A program made the position numbers and the translations under genes. This document shows positions 1-10,500 of a stretch of DNA of 46,428 nucleotides, piece after piece. The notes below the pieces were generated by a model. That model had not been told where the DNA came from. It made no database searches and worked only from the letters and a program-made list of their open reading frames with translations. The stretch lies in assembly GCA_934277495.1 (NCBI GenBank), contig CAKQUI010000002.1, positions 1 to 46,428 on the forward strand. Direction: 5' to 3'. The DNA comes from an uncultured Clostridia bacterium. GTDB taxonomy: Bacteria; Bacillota; Clostridia; Peptostreptococcales; Anaerovoracaceae. Numbering within the stretch: the stretch's first letter is position 1; each line of letters starts with the position of its first letter.

Positions 1-88
1 TTGCAAAACTGCTTCACAAGTCCAATATAACAAAATCCTGTGGTGTTTCTGCTTATGAAGTATTTCAATTTTTATTACTGTTGATTTT
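1..88. other. Left-edge non-coding stretch
   Basis: This AT-rich stretch follows the stop of the minus-strand gene at 89. I looked for an intrinsic terminator for that gene and found no convincing GC-rich stem followed by a T-run. I see no gene start here. Confidence 0.5.
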
Positions 89-2278
89 TCAGGGTAAAAA
101 CCTGTTCCGGTTTCTGAATTCGATCTGCTTCATAAACTCCATCACGCTTTTTTCATCCCACTGTTGTGGTCTTTGGGGCTCCGTGAGATCTCCAAGCAGT
201 TCCGGACGATATTGCAACAGAAACGATGCGCGCATATTGGAATATTCTGTCTGGTATGATTCATCCGATGGACTTACTTCGGTATACCCCAGTTCCCTGA
301 CCACATAATCTGCCACCTCATCCACAGAGTGCGAATCTGCCCTCAGAAATTTGATTACACGCTTTCGCCGGAAGTCATACATGCTCTTTTCTATCTTCTG
401 TCTTAACGTTTTCTTTTTGTCTTTTCCGCTGCCGCTGTTCTTGTCTTTTTCTTTTTTGAGAGCGGCCAGTTTTTTCTCAGCTGCTGTAAGCACATCATAA
501 TTCGATACAAGCTTCCTGCCGCAGTCTGTCAACGCATCGTATGCTGTCCGGGCTGCCCTGATGTCATCTGCGGAATCCAGGGTTATCCTGCCTAAAGCTG
601 CGATCATATCTGTGACTTCTGCAGCAGCTTTTTTATCGCTGACCGTTGGGATATCGACCATATCGTATAATGGCGATTCTCCTTTTGCAAATAGCTCATA
701 TGCTGTCAGTGCATTGTAGGCCTGCTCTGTAGCTGACGCATCCGCTCCTCCCCCTGCCGCTGCACTGAATCCGCTGCCGGGTATATACCTGCTCATGAGG
801 CCGTCTACAGCACTCATGCCGTCCTTTATGAACCTGCTGTCTGATGCCGGATCTATCCCAATAGATGTCAGAGCTATTATGACCTGAGCACTCGAGCCTG
901 TATCCTTATCCGGACCGAATGTCCCGTCGCTGCACTGGACTTTCGAGAGATATTCCAGCGCCTTGTCTGCTGTCTTTTTCACTGAGGCGTCTTTTTTGTG
1001 ATATGGCGCCAGTGCCTGCAGCGCTACGGCTGTGATCCCGGCGTCAGGACTGCCGTCCGCTGTCCATCCGCCACTGTTTTCTGCTGCGCCTGTGAGGTAT
1101 TTTACGAGTGCATCTCTGGAAGTCTGTTTTCTGCCCTGTTCTGCATCCGGTATACTGTACTGTTTTGAATCAAGTGCAATAAGCACCATCGCAGCACTTC
1201 TGACGCCGCCTTCAAGGACCGCATCAAGATCTGACACATCTTTAAGAAGATCTCTGCCGCCTGCATCTGACACATCACGTCCTGCAGCTGTTAGTCCCAG
1301 TATCAGCCGTGCTGTTTCACATATGTCTGAAGATCCTTCGCTCATCATTATATAGTTGACGGCGTTGAGATAATAGCCGTCTGTCTCTATATCTCTGATT
1401 TGTCCTGATCTGATACGGCCTATCACAGACCATTCGCCGCCGACATCACCCACTGAAGGTATCCCGGCTTCAGATATCACCTTTCCTGCATCATCGTGAG
1501 CCTGCTTCACATCATTTGACACGCCTGACGCCGCCTTCATCTGCTCCGCTGATAAAGTTTCTGGCAGTGACACATCTTCATTTTCTTCTGGTGAGCTTTC
1601 ATCATCTTCCGGTTCCGGGATCACTGCTGTATCCTCACCGTCTGCCTGAACATCGCTGTCTGTCACGGTGCTGTCATCATTTGTATCTGCATTTTCGTAC
1701 TTCTGTACTGTCTCGCTGGTGCCTGCTGCATCGTCTTTTTCATCGCTGTTTTTTCCTGTGCTGATGCCTCCTGCTGCATTTTCGGTTCCATTATCTTCAC
1801 GGTCTGATGTATCATCAGAAGATGTATCTGCAACACCTGAATAATACAGCCTTATCCGGTCTCCGTCTGACAGATATCCTGCTGACTGGACATCGCCGGG
1901 GCTGATTTCTGTATCAGTACCGTTCATGCTCAGTTTCCACCGGCATCCGCTGCCTGCATCCCCGTCTGATATACCTGCCGCCGCTGTGACTCTGCTGCTT
2001 TTGAAAGAAATATCTTTATGTTCATCACTGAAAGCTTTTTTCAGTATATCTTCGATGGTCTCATCATGGGTCGCTGCGATATCACGCTCCATCAGTCTGC
2101 CCTGCCATGGTGCGCCGCTGCCGCTGTCCCATATATCGTTTTCTACAGTCAGATGTATGTGTATCGTCTCGTCTTCGTCCGCATGGACTGGGGATACTGC
2201 ACCGCACATAATCATCATCACGCACGATATATATATGATATATTTTTTTATCCTCCTGCTGTATATGCCTGTTTTCAA
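89..2278 (-). CDS. Secreted two-domain protein: DUF4430-like beta domain plus alpha/alpha-barrel (intrinsic-factor-like)
   Basis: I chose a TTG start at 2278. It follows GGAGG by 9 nt and gives a textbook signal peptide (two Arg and two Lys, a hydrophobic core, cleavage after VHA). The frame stays open to a GTG at 2377, but that start has no ribosome site and would read through a perfect hairpin. The mature 729-aa precursor has a DUF4430-like beta domain (about residues 43-146, ending LSDGDRIRLYYS), an acidic Ser/Asp/Glu linker (150-250), and an alpha/alpha-barrel of prenyltransferase/squalene-cyclase type repeats (280-545, with GGWTADG and DGTFGPD turns). A helical motif (AYDALTD), a Lys-rich stretch and an unrecognised conserved-looking tail of about 95 residues follow. 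Barrel plus DUF4430 is the fold pair of animal intrinsic factor and transcobalamin. The barrel is paralogous to the lipoprotein at 18756-19706: both share GIDP, RFI, DG and ATEQA blocks. It is the second gene behind the riboswitch near 3.8 kb. B12 binding is inference. Confidence 0.85.
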   Translation of the reverse strand: MKTGIYSRRIKKYIIYISCVMMIMCGAVSPVHADEDETIHIHLTVENDIWDSGSGAPWQGRLMERDIAATHDETIEDILKKAFSDEHKDISFKSSRVTAAAGISDGDAGSGCRWKLSMNGTDTEISPGDVQSAGYLSDGDRIRLYYSGVADTSSDDTSDREDNGTENAAGGISTGKNSDEKDDAAGTSETVQKYENADTNDDSTVTDSDVQADGEDTAVIPEPEDDESSPEENEDVSLPETLSAEQMKAASGVSNDVKQAHDDAGKVISEAGIPSVGDVGGEWSVIGRIRSGQIRDIETDGYYLNAVNYIMMSEGSSDICETARLILGLTAAGRDVSDAGGRDLLKDVSDLDAVLEGGVRSAAMVLIALDSKQYSIPDAEQGRKQTSRDALVKYLTGAAENSGGWTADGSPDAGITAVALQALAPYHKKDASVKKTADKALEYLSKVQCSDGTFGPDKDTGSSAQVIIALTSIGIDPASDSRFIKDGMSAVDGLMSRYIPGSGFSAAAGGGADASATEQAYNALTAYELFAKGESPLYDMVDIPTVSDKKAAAEVTDMIAALGRITLDSADDIRAARTAYDALTDCGRKLVSNYDVLTAAEKKLAALKKEKDKNSGSGKDKKKTLRQKIEKSMYDFRRKRVIKFLRADSHSVDEVADYVVRELGYTEVSPSDESYQTEYSNMRASFLLQYRPELLGDLTEPQRPQQWDEKSVMEFMKQIEFRNRNRFLP

Positions 2279-2336
2279 AACCGGAAAACCTCCCTGATGG
2301 CCTGACGCCCCTTGTTTTTCTGCTGTACGCATGTCA

Positions 2337-2361
2337 CGATATCCGCAGCCTGCGGATATCG
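2337..2361 (-). repeat. Perfect 11-bp inverted repeat in the intergenic leader
   Basis: The arms at 2337-2347 and 2351-2361 are perfectly complementary around a 3-nt loop (core ATCCGCA/TGCGGAT). The hairpin sits between the FecR-DUF4430 gene and the TTG start at 2278. No T-run follows on either strand, so it is not a typical intrinsic terminator. It may be an mRNA processing or stabilising hairpin. A related core occurs in the hairpin at 19814-19845. Confidence 0.6.
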
Positions 2362-2413
2362 CCTGCACTGACTTCACGATGCCGTCGGTCTGTGCCGTAT
2401 CTGCATCTTGTCT

Positions 2414-3652
2414 TTATGTATCGCTGCCGTATCCTTTGCATGTATATTCCCATACGATTGATTCGCCGCCCTTGAGCTTATAACTGCTGCATCCGTAATT
2501 AGGAGCCCAGCCGTTCACCTTGTATATCCATCCTGACTGGCTGCCGCAGTCGAACTCGTAGAGATTGTTTATGCCTTCGATATAATTCGTGCCGTAACCC
2601 GGTGAATACGCATATTCCAGCTGTATGCCTGTAGCATCGCAGGCCCTTTTCAGCACATCGAACACGCTCTCGCCGTCCTTGAACTCGACGGTGGATGCTG
2701 CCAGTATCACTCCGTTGTCAGGCACATATCTTTCTTTTCCTTTGGTCAGGTCTTTCTTGTTTTTAAGTATAGTGCCGCATTTTATCGAGATCGTGCAGGT
2801 CTTCACACTGCTTCCGCCTGATGAAGAGGAACCTGAGTCTCCACTCTTGCCGGATGACCCTGACGAGGCTGAGGAAGAAGAGCTTCCTTCAGAAGATGAC
2901 TCGCCTGCCGCTATCACCTTTTCTTCGTGGATCTTGCGTTCTTTTTCTGCTGTCTTTATCTCTTTCTCACGGTCGGCAACGACTTTGTCAAGATCCTTGC
3001 TGCTGAAACACAGATCGAAATCCTTTCCTGCAGCCTTTGCCTGCTTTATGTTGAAATCATTCAGCGATGATGCTTCAAGACGGTTTGAAGATATCTTGCC
3101 GCCGGTTACCGTTAGCTCCCTGCCTGCGCCGGCAGTGCTGCTTTTTTTGCCATTGGTCAGTTTCACCTCGCCGCTGAAGACTCTGACGCTTACCGAACCC
3201 TTGCGGACGTCTGCTGCAAATACGCTGCCGTCAGTCTCCACGATGCATCCGCCGCCTTCGAGACTGGTGAATCCGCTGCTGTTTTTCAGAGCTATGAAAG
3301 ATTCGCCTTCGGACAGTGTCACGGAAAGTTTCCCATCATCCGACTGTGAATATCCCATCTCGGAGTTCTCTGAAAGTGCATATGAGTCGTGTCCTTTAAG
3401 GATAATGACTGATGAGCCTGATTTTGTTTCAATTATATCTCCGGATTTCAGTGATGTATCTTCATCCAGTGTATACGCTACTCCGCTGCGTTCCACATTC
3501 ACGATACCTGTGACTTCTCCGGCTCTGACGTCGCTGCTGTCTGTGAACCAGCCTTTCAGATAGCCTGCTGTCACCACTCCGCACGCTGCTATGACAACTA
3601 CCAGAGCTACCATCACCATATTGAGTATTTTACATTTTGACTTTTTCTGCAT
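2414..3652 (-). CDS. Membrane-anchored FecR-like/DUF4430 protein
   Basis: This 412-aa protein starts with one transmembrane segment (about residues 11-31, no clear cleavage site), so it probably sits outside the membrane, anchored at its N terminus. Residues 40-165 resemble a FecR beta-helix domain (SGDIIETKSGSS followed by repeating short strands ending VFSGEVKL). A charged helical stretch (205-245) and a Ser/Gly linker (250-285) lead to a C-terminal DUF4430 domain (about 310-405) with the hallmarks SVFDVLKRA, GWIYKVNGWAPN and KGGESIVWEYTC. DUF4430 is the family related to the transcobalamin beta domain. The ribosome site AGGAG lies 7 nt before the ATG and just past the riboswitch terminator, so this is the first gene under that switch. 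The FecR assignment is by pattern and less certain than DUF4430. Confidence 0.85.
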   Translation of the reverse strand: MQKKSKCKILNMVMVALVVVIAACGVVTAGYLKGWFTDSSDVRAGEVTGIVNVERSGVAYTLDEDTSLKSGDIIETKSGSSVIILKGHDSYALSENSEMGYSQSDDGKLSVTLSEGESFIALKNSSGFTSLEGGGCIVETDGSVFAADVRKGSVSVRVFSGEVKLTNGKKSSTAGAGRELTVTGGKISSNRLEASSLNDFNIKQAKAAGKDFDLCFSSKDLDKVVADREKEIKTAEKERKIHEEKVIAAGESSSEGSSSSSASSGSSGKSGDSGSSSSGGSSVKTCTISIKCGTILKNKKDLTKGKERYVPDNGVILAASTVEFKDGESVFDVLKRACDATGIQLEYAYSPGYGTNYIEGINNLYEFDCGSQSGWIYKVNGWAPNYGCSSYKLKGGESIVWEYTCKGYGSDT

Positions 3653-3675
3653 TTACTTTCTCCTGTTTCCTGCAC

Positions 3676-3705
3676 AAAAAAACACCTGCAGCTTCCGAAG
3701 GTGTT
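3676..3705 (-). terminator. Intrinsic terminator of the second cobalamin riboswitch
   Basis: Read on the minus strand, AACACCT pairs with AGGTGTT across an 11-nt loop and runs straight into seven T residues. It ends about 24 nt before the ATG of the FecR-DUF4430 gene and about 80 nt after the L13 hairpin of the aptamer. This is the position expected of a transcription-terminating expression platform. Confidence 0.8.
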
Positions 3706-3785
3706 CTGTGTGACCATATACACCGGGCTCAGTTTCGATCATCATGATCATGCAGCCTGCCTCGGTGATATTTCCTGCATAATAA

Positions 3786-3905
3786 AACACTGCCTGACCT
3801 CAGAAGACAAATCTGCTTCAGATCCCGGATATGTATACCTGCTTTATCATAATGATAGCACAGCTGCTGAGACACAGTGCCGGCCTTCCACCGTCTTCCA
3901 CAAGA
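3786..3905 (-). ncRNA. Cobalamin riboswitch-like aptamer (compact form)
   Basis: On the minus strand the leader carries the cobalamin core pattern: GGAAG, then GGTGGAA, CCGGCACTG, and GCAGCTGTG (3899 down to 3859). The L5 loop TCTCAG (about 3866-3872) is complementary to the loop of a hairpin at 3791-3809 containing CTGAGG, which is the L5-L13 kissing interaction known in this riboswitch class. A GGTATAC block near 3832-3840 could be the B12-box or J6/3 region. I do not find the GCCACTG...GGGAAGGC block of full-length class I switches, so this may be a compact variant. It shares a near-identical 17-nt stretch with the leader at 24701-24905. An intrinsic terminator follows. A covariance search (RF00174 and the variant families) would settle the class. 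Confidence 0.8.
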
Positions 3906-3938
3906 TCCTTTCTGAATGTATTTTATTCCGATGTTTTA

Positions 3939-3968
3939 ATATTACTATCCTGCACAAGTATGTGTCAA
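3939..3968 (-). promoter_or_regulatory. Sigma-A promoter of the second B12-regulated unit
   Basis: On the minus strand TTGACA (3968-3963) is followed after 18 nt by TAATAT (3944-3939). The riboswitch core begins about 40 nt downstream. It lies between the terminator at 4032-4081 and the aptamer, so it gives the FecR-DUF4430 unit independent transcription. The promoter near 24950 has the same -35 box and spacer length. Confidence 0.7.
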
Positions 3969-4031
3969 GATTTTATGACTTTATGTGTCATATTCGGCAC
4001 GTACAGTAAATACAGCTATCAGCTCTGCCGT

Positions 4032-4081
4032 AAAACAGAAATCCCCGTGCACTGATCCGGGATCTGTGCCGGGGATTTCTG
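4032..4081 (-). terminator. Intrinsic terminator ending the long B12-regulated operon
   Basis: On the minus strand CAGAAATCCCCG (4081-4070) and CGGGGATTTCTG (4047-4036) form a perfect 12-bp stem followed by TTTTA. It lies 36 nt past the stop of the 1137-aa propeller protein. Confidence 0.9.
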
Positions 4082-4116
4082 ACTTTTCATTTCATGCCGG
4101 TCTTTTACCTGCTGTA

Positions 4117-7100
4117 TCAGTAATTGTACGTTGTGTACACCCTTACTTTTTTCACAGAGCTGTATGCGCCGTATACTTTCTTGCCGTCTACAGTCCTGTA
4201 AGCTCTTACCTTGTAGTAGTAGTTCTTTCCTTTTTTGAGGTTCTTGTTCACGAATTTCACTGTGCTGCCGCTCTTTATAGTCTTGACGCACTTGAATCCG
4301 CCTGACTTCTTAGTGGAACGGTATATCTGATATCCGCTTGCACCTTTCACCTTGCCGTATGTCACAGTTACTTTCGCTTTGCCTGTCCTCAGGCTGAGTT
4401 TTCCTGTTTTGCCCAGGGAAGTCTTCACTGATCTTACAGCTGAGTATTTGCTGTATACATCGTTTCCGTTTATCTTAGCGTATGCTCTTACCTTGTAGTA
4501 GTAAGTTTTTCCTGTCTTCAGGCTGCTGTCGGCTGCCGATGTCTTCGTCACTGACGCTGTCTTCTTGAATCCGCTGTTCTTTGAAGTAGATCTGTATACT
4601 TCATAGCCGTCTGCGTTCGCTACAGCCTTCCATGTGATCTTTGCTGTCTTGTAGTCTGATGCTTTCACTGTCGCTGCAGTCGCTGCTGCTGCAAACTCTT
4701 CTGCCTTGAGCTCTTCATCTGTCTTCACTGCTGCCAGTTCTTTCTTCGCAGCTTCCAGGACCTTCGCAACGCTGTCTGCATCTTCAGCTGCTATTATATC
4801 AGACTGTCCGTTCACTATGATTGACATGATCTTCAGCTGTTCTGCAAGTCTGTATGCAGATGTGTCTGCTATCGTGCCCTTCAGTTCTTTAAGAGCGCTG
4901 TTCTTTGCAGTTTCCAGAGCTTTTGCAGCTTCTTTTTCTGCCTTGTCTTTTTCCTGCTGTTCCTTCAGCTTGTCCAGTTCAGCCTGTCTGTCGGCATCTG
5001 CCTTGTCCTTGTCGGCCTTTTCCTGTGCAGCTTTTTCTTTGTCAGCCTTTGTTTCGATCTTGCTGATATCCTGCTTTGCTTTTGCGATTATAGTGTCGAT
5101 GTCATCCGCATCCTCTGCCGATTTCATCTGACGCTTAGCGTCCTTGATGATGAGGTTCACCTGATCAAGCTCATCCTGATCGTAATCTGAATCCGATATC
5201 ATACTTCCCAGCTGGTCTGCAGCTACTGCTTTTCTCACTTCGAAGAGGCCAGTATCATCGCTCTGCTTAGTGTATGTAACGTAGTAGTTTTTCTTAGTCT
5301 TGCCGTCTTCTGCAGTCACTTCCACTCTTACGGCTGTAGTATCTTTGCCTGAACCGAAGTAGATAGCGTATCTGTTATGCCCTGAACTGCTGGCTGTGAC
5401 TTTGATCTCTTTTGTATTCTTGTCGCTGACACGGTTGTCGTCTATGCCGTATAATGCATAGACCTTTACGCTGGCACTCTTGTGTCTGGCATCAGGCCAG
5501 AGGTTTTCGAAAGTCCTTGAAGAACCTGCGTTGTACATAGTATACACATCCTTGTCAGGCGTGAATGTCGGGCTCAGCGTCAGGAAGCTGCTGTAACCGT
5601 TGTATTCATTGACCTGAAGTGAACTGAGAGCAGCATCGTCGGATTTTGATCTGATGCTTATAGTGTATGTCCTGCTGTACTCGCCATTGGTTACTTTGAT
5701 CACAGCCTCTGCCGTTCCGTCAGCTTTGAGATCTACCTTTGCTGTGTCTGATGTCAGCTTTTCATCGTTCACAGTTACGCTCGCACCTTCTGCCGCTGCA
5801 AGTCTGATGTCTACTGACTTTGTTCCGGAATCGACCACAGCCTCATATGATGTCGTCCCTGATTTGAATTCCTTGTTAAGCTCAGGTTCTCCGCCTGTGA
5901 GCTCCATGCTTTCAAGGTATGCATTGTTGTTTTCAAGAGCGAATATGTTGCATGAATCGTTCTTGTAGTATATAGTGCCGTCCTCGCCGCAGATAAGACT
6001 TGTGATGCAGTACTGTGAATATCCGTCTGCGTCATATATCTCTGTCAGCTCTGCACCTTCTGCCTTGGTGTTGTCAGGCTTTGTCTTCACCATGGAAACA
6101 CCGCCCGGAGTCATGTTGTATGTGGAATAAAGGTAGATATATCCGGTGGATTCTTCGTATGCTGTTGACAGCAGTACCGATGACTGCGGATAACCCTTGA
6201 GACCTACAGCGTAGTCCATTTTCAGTGTGTCGGCTTCCGCAACCACCAGGTTGCCCTTGGAGCCTGTCGCTGATATTCCTGAACCTGTTGCAAAGTATAC
6301 CTTGCCTTTGTAAACTACAGGGGTACTTGTTGACTGTGCATTGTAGTTCTCATCCTTGAGATCTGACAGCTTTCCTGTCTTTTCATCTATTGCAGCTGAG
6401 AACAGGTGACCAGCTTTTGTAGTACCGTATACTCTGCCTGATTCCTTGTCGTATGCGATAGTTGATCTCTGGTCTCCTGTGAGATCGCAGTCGCTTATGA
6501 CTTCACCTGTGTATTTGTTTACTGAATAGAGTTTTGATGCCTGGTTGTAGCTCGAAGTACCATCATCTGTTCCGAATACCAGTGTATCACCGATTGCCAC
6601 CGAGCCTGCCCAGTAAAATCCACCTGTGTGAGTGAATCTCCATGTAGCAAGCTTCGACTCATCAGTCTTCTCTGTATCTTCATCTGTGACTGACAGGCAC
6701 ACATAGTTGGCGTCTTTTGTTTCAGAATTCCAGAAACCTGTGTAGATGTACCCGTCGCTGTAAGTGATCGGCGAAAGCGACTGTCCGCCGAGAGGATCTT
6801 TGTATACCCATACTGATTCAAGAGTGTCAGCGTTCACTGCCTGGATAGTGCCGCCTGCCAGCGGGCAGAAGATCATGCCGTCTGCATATGTCATAGGTGT
6901 GTATCCCCAGTTAGTGGAACCTACGAGCTGTCCTTCCTTTTCTACTTCACCTGTTTTAGGATCCAGCTGGTATATCTTGCTTCCTACTATCGTCATGACT
7001 TTGCCTTTTACGATTATCTGGATACAAGGTGCTGCCGACCAGCCTGTGCCGTACTTCTTCGCCCATCTGAGGTTAGTGGACTTTGCTGTTATCGGCGTCT

Positions 7101-7530
7101 TTGCATTTGTGATAGCCATGTTCACATCGCTGTTACGGAAATTCTTCCATTCAGCCTTGATGTTCTTGTCTATCTTGCTGTTTTCAGCAGCCTTTTCAAG
7201 CTTCACTTCCTTGACTGTATCCTTGTCAAGGCTGAGCTCGCCGCTCTGCCCTATATAGCCTGTCTTTGTAACAGTGTATGTATAAGTCTCTCCCGATGAA
7301 AGTGGATATGTTCCATCAGCATCTGCTTCGACTTTTTCGCCGGAAGCATTTTCTACCCTTACGATGGAATCTGAAGGATCCGCCTTCAGGGTCAGTTTGA
7401 CTGTATCTGCCTGTGTGACAGCACTGCCGCTGTCATCTCCTGCTGCAAACACCGCTGATGTGCTGCCGCCGAAGATGGAGACTGCCATCATCAGCGTCAG
7501 CATCAGCGCAACGAGTTTTCTTTTTTTCAT
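4117..7530 (-). CDS. Secreted PQQ-like beta-propeller protein with FN3 tail
   Basis: The 1137-aa product has a clear signal peptide (MKKRK, hydrophobic core, cleavage near FAAG). The order of domains is: a small PEGA-like beta domain (45-95); a PQQ-type beta-propeller (about 125-540) with repeated [19 protein letters not shown] and GYIYTGFWN segments; one or two cadherin-like beta-sandwich modules (about 545-760); a Lys/Glu/Ala-rich coiled coil (about 770-940); and two FN3-like modules ending YYYKVRAY. There is no LPXTG, SLH or transmembrane anchor, so how it stays on the cell is unclear. The propeller is closely paralogous to that of the neighbour 16 nt upstream. The ribosome site AAAGGAG precedes the ATG. 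It is the last gene of the long operon. BtuG, the high-affinity B12 binder of Bacteroides, is also a beta-propeller. That parallel is suggestive only, and I cannot see the ligand. Confidence 0.85.
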   Translation of the reverse strand: MKKRKLVALMLTLMMAVSIFGGSTSAVFAAGDDSGSAVTQADTVKLTLKADPSDSIVRVENASGEKVEADADGTYPLSSGETYTYTVTKTGYIGQSGELSLDKDTVKEVKLEKAAENSKIDKNIKAEWKNFRNSDVNMAITNAKTPITAKSTNLRWAKKYGTGWSAAPCIQIIVKGKVMTIVGSKIYQLDPKTGEVEKEGQLVGSTNWGYTPMTYADGMIFCPLAGGTIQAVNADTLESVWVYKDPLGGQSLSPITYSDGYIYTGFWNSETKDANYVCLSVTDEDTEKTDESKLATWRFTHTGGFYWAGSVAIGDTLVFGTDDGTSSYNQASKLYSVNKYTGEVISDCDLTGDQRSTIAYDKESGRVYGTTKAGHLFSAAIDEKTGKLSDLKDENYNAQSTSTPVVYKGKVYFATGSGISATGSKGNLVVAEADTLKMDYAVGLKGYPQSSVLLSTAYEESTGYIYLYSTYNMTPGGVSMVKTKPDNTKAEGAELTEIYDADGYSQYCITSLICGEDGTIYYKNDSCNIFALENNNAYLESMELTGGEPELNKEFKSGTTSYEAVVDSGTKSVDIRLAAAEGASVTVNDEKLTSDTAKVDLKADGTAEAVIKVTNGEYSRTYTISIRSKSDDAALSSLQVNEYNGYSSFLTLSPTFTPDKDVYTMYNAGSSRTFENLWPDARHKSASVKVYALYGIDDNRVSDKNTKEIKVTASSSGHNRYAIYFGSGKDTTAVRVEVTAEDGKTKKNYYVTYTKQSDDTGLFEVRKAVAADQLGSMISDSDYDQDELDQVNLIIKDAKRQMKSAEDADDIDTIIAKAKQDISKIETKADKEKAAQEKADKDKADADRQAELDKLKEQQEKDKAEKEAAKALETAKNSALKELKGTIADTSAYRLAEQLKIMSIIVNGQSDIIAAEDADSVAKVLEAAKKELAAVKTDEELKAEEFAAAATAATVKASDYKTAKITWKAVANADGYEVYRSTSKNSGFKKTASVTKTSAADSSLKTGKTYYYKVRAYAKINGNDVYSKYSAVRSVKTSLGKTGKLSLRTGKAKVTVTYGKVKGASGYQIYRSTKKSGGFKCVKTIKSGSTVKFVNKNLKKGKNYYYKVRAYRTVDGKKVYGAYSSVKKVRVYTTYNY

Positions 7531-7546
7531 TCTTCTCTCCTTTCGC

Positions 7547-10500
7547 CTACTTAGCTTTGGCTTTCAGTACTTTCGTATCGGAACTGTAGACTTTTTTACT
7601 GCCGACTTTCCTGTACGCCCGCACTTTATAATAATAAGTTTTACCTTTTTTAAGCGACTTGTTCGTATATTTCACTGTGGAGCCCTTCGTTATGGTCTTC
7701 ACAGCCTTGAATCCACTTTTTGACTTCATGGAGCGGTATATCACATATCCGTTTGCCCCGGATACCTTCTTCCATGATACGTCAGCTGACTTCTTTTTCG
7801 CCTTCACCTTGAAGGACGACGGAGTGGAAAGTTTCGGTACTGCATTAGCTCCGGCTGACTGGCTGCTTTCTGCACTTCCTCTGACAGCCGACACTTTGTA
7901 GTAATACTTCGTGCCTGTAGTAAGTCCGCTGTTTGTATATGTCACGGTGTCGCCCCTTGTGATGGTCTTTATCAGACCATATTTCTTTGTCGATGACGAA
8001 TACCTGTATATTTTATATCCCTGGGCCCCTGCAACCTTGCTCCATGTCAGCTTCAGACTGCTGTATGACGCTGATGCTGCTTTCAGAGTCGGTGCCTGCA
8101 GCATAGTCTTTCCTGAAACCTGCTCCGAGTAAAGCTCTCCGGCAGGAACTCCTCCCGCAAGGATATACGGCCGCACTGTATAGTAATATGTAGTGCCCGG
8201 CGTGGTCCCCGCTGTCATGGAAAGAGTGTTCCTGTCTTTCACTGTCTTTATCACACTGCCTCGTTCGCCGGCTGTCTGCGAGCGGTATATCTCATAACCG
8301 TCTGCCTTGCTGTTGATGTTCCAGCTGAGCTTATGCTCATTGTAGGCTGACTGGGATACCTTTATGACAGGTTCCTGTGTTCCTGTCCGAAGCTCAGTAT
8401 CGGCGATCTCATTCTCCGCCTTTGTCAGCTTGTCAGTATTCTGTACATAATCCTGCAGTTTGCTGCCCAGCGCTTCATAGGAAGCTCTTGCCTTTTCTGC
8501 TGCTGCTTTCTTCTCATCGAAGCTTTCTGCATATGCTATATCGTCTATCAGCTTCGAAGTTTCCCTGACAGCTTCACGCTCTGCCTGGCTTGCGCTGCTT
8601 ATGGTGATGTAGTCGGCAGGCGGATCTGATCTCTTTTCCTTGTCGCTGTACATCACATGGTCGAAGGATACTTCTATCTCAAGAGTCGTATCAGTTACAG
8701 GTTCCTTCGAATACGAGACATACTTCGTGACGTCTCTTGTCATGTCGTTTGCAAGATATGCAGTGACTTCCATGCCTGCCGGATCGAAAGTCTCGCCGGA
8801 ATCGTATTTCGTCTTGTCCGGCTGCTTCGTTATCTTTATCTTTTCGACTTTGCTGCCGAGAGCCATCATATATGATGAATCGTTCTTGAAATATATCGTG
8901 CCGTATTCATCTATGATCGGACTGCATATAGCATATTCTGCCTGCTCGCCTCTCGGAGTAAAAAGCGTATCTGCGTAGTTCACATCTTCCTTGTCTTCAC
9001 CGATGATACCGCCGTTGTTCACAGGGTCGGTCTCGGCTTTCGTCTGCCCCGGCTTGTCCTTTATGACACGGAGGATACCCGGCGTATAGTTTTCTATGAA
9101 ATATACATAGCTGTATCCGTCATCGCTCTCGTATGCCGAAGTCAGAAGACCGCTGGTCTGAGGATAACCTCTGGTCGGCACGCAGTATGCCACCTTGTTT
9201 GCTGCGATATCTATGACAGTTATATTGTGACCGGCATATGCAGTGAGGTTCTTTCCTCCTGTTACGCCTACATAAGCTCTGCCGTTTTTTATCACCGGCG
9301 TGGAACTGCTCTGACCTGCTGCCGAGTTGTCTATACTGCCGCTGCTGTCTACAGGATGCAGCTGAAGCTTTGTCAGGCTGGACTTGTCGAAAGTCCCGTC
9401 AGACTTCATCTTCACAGTGTAGAATACGCCGCCTTTGCTGGTGAAGCAGTATCTCTGCGTACTGCTGTCATATATCACAGTGGATCTTATATCACCGCTG
9501 ATATAGTCTATTTTGTCTTTGACGCTGCCGGTCTGAGGATCGAAAGCAAAGAGCGTTCCTGATGCTGATGTATCCGATCCGTCATCGGAGCCGACTACTA
9601 CAGCATTATCTGTGGCGCAGGCTCCTGCCCAGTAGAATCCTCCCTTGTGGGAATATGTCCATGCAGCAGTCTTCGCTTCATCAGTTTTGCCCGGATCTTC
9701 ATCCGTCACAGACAGGCACACATAATTGGCGTTCCTTATGTCTGAATTCCAGAAGCCTGTATATATGTATCCGTCCTTGTATGTTATCGGCGAGTTCGGC
9801 TGTCCCTTGTAAGGATCTCTGTATACCCACAGAGACTCAAGAGTGTCAGCATTGAAAGCCTGTACCATGCCGTCTGCCAGTGCTATGAATATCATGCCGT
9901 CTGCATATGTCGGCGGAGTAAGGCTGAATGTTGACTTGTACGCCATCTTTCCACGTTTTTTCACTTCGCCTGTGACACGGTCCACTCTGACGATCTCGTT
10001 GCTTGTGGAAAATACTATGTCATCGTCTACGATGATCGGTGAGCTTGGTGCTCCCGACCAGCCTTCGCCATTCTTCACAGCCCACAGTAGCTGTGCATCT
10101 GATGCCTTGACCGGCGACTTCGCTGTCGTGATCCCGTTGTTGGCAGCATTTCCTCTGAAATCAGGCCATGATGAGCTTATGGACTTGTTTATGTCTTTAT
10201 TTTCTTCGGCTGCTGTGAGCTTTCCGTCTATAGTTATATCTTTGCCGCCTGCTGTTATTGTGCCGCTTTTGCTGACATAACCTTTTTTCGTTATGCTGTA
10301 TCTGTATTCACTGCCTTCGAGCAGACCTTCTGCTTTCAATGATGCTCCGTCTGCCGATGCTTTTTCTTTCAGTACATCGCCGCCTTCATCATCTGTCACA
10401 CACACTACAGTGTCTTTGAGAAGACCGCTGAAGATGCATCCCGGCTTCGCCTTTTTCACGATGTCCAGCACATAGGCTGTCTTTTCACCGTTCTGTCCGG

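Noticed and set aside
2279..2377. N-terminal extension of the alpha/alpha-barrel gene to a GTG at 2377
   Set aside because: There is no ribosome site before the GTG, the extension encodes a non-signal-like sequence across a perfect hairpin, and the TTG at 2278 has GGAGG and opens a proper signal peptide.
2625..3563. 312-aa plus-strand frame
   Set aside because: It lies wholly opposite the FecR-DUF4430 gene, has low-complexity Ser/Pro/Leu-rich composition and no ribosome site. It is a mirror of the Ser-rich coding strand.
3701..4055. Short plus-strand frames over the riboswitch region
   Set aside because: They cover the aptamer, promoter and terminator of the minus-strand leader and have no ribosome site or family resemblance.
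4800..5130. Coiled-coil stretch as a possible separate repeat element
   Set aside because: The Lys/Ala/Glu repeats are in frame within the 1137-aa protein and are ordinary coiled coil, not a DNA-level repeat array.
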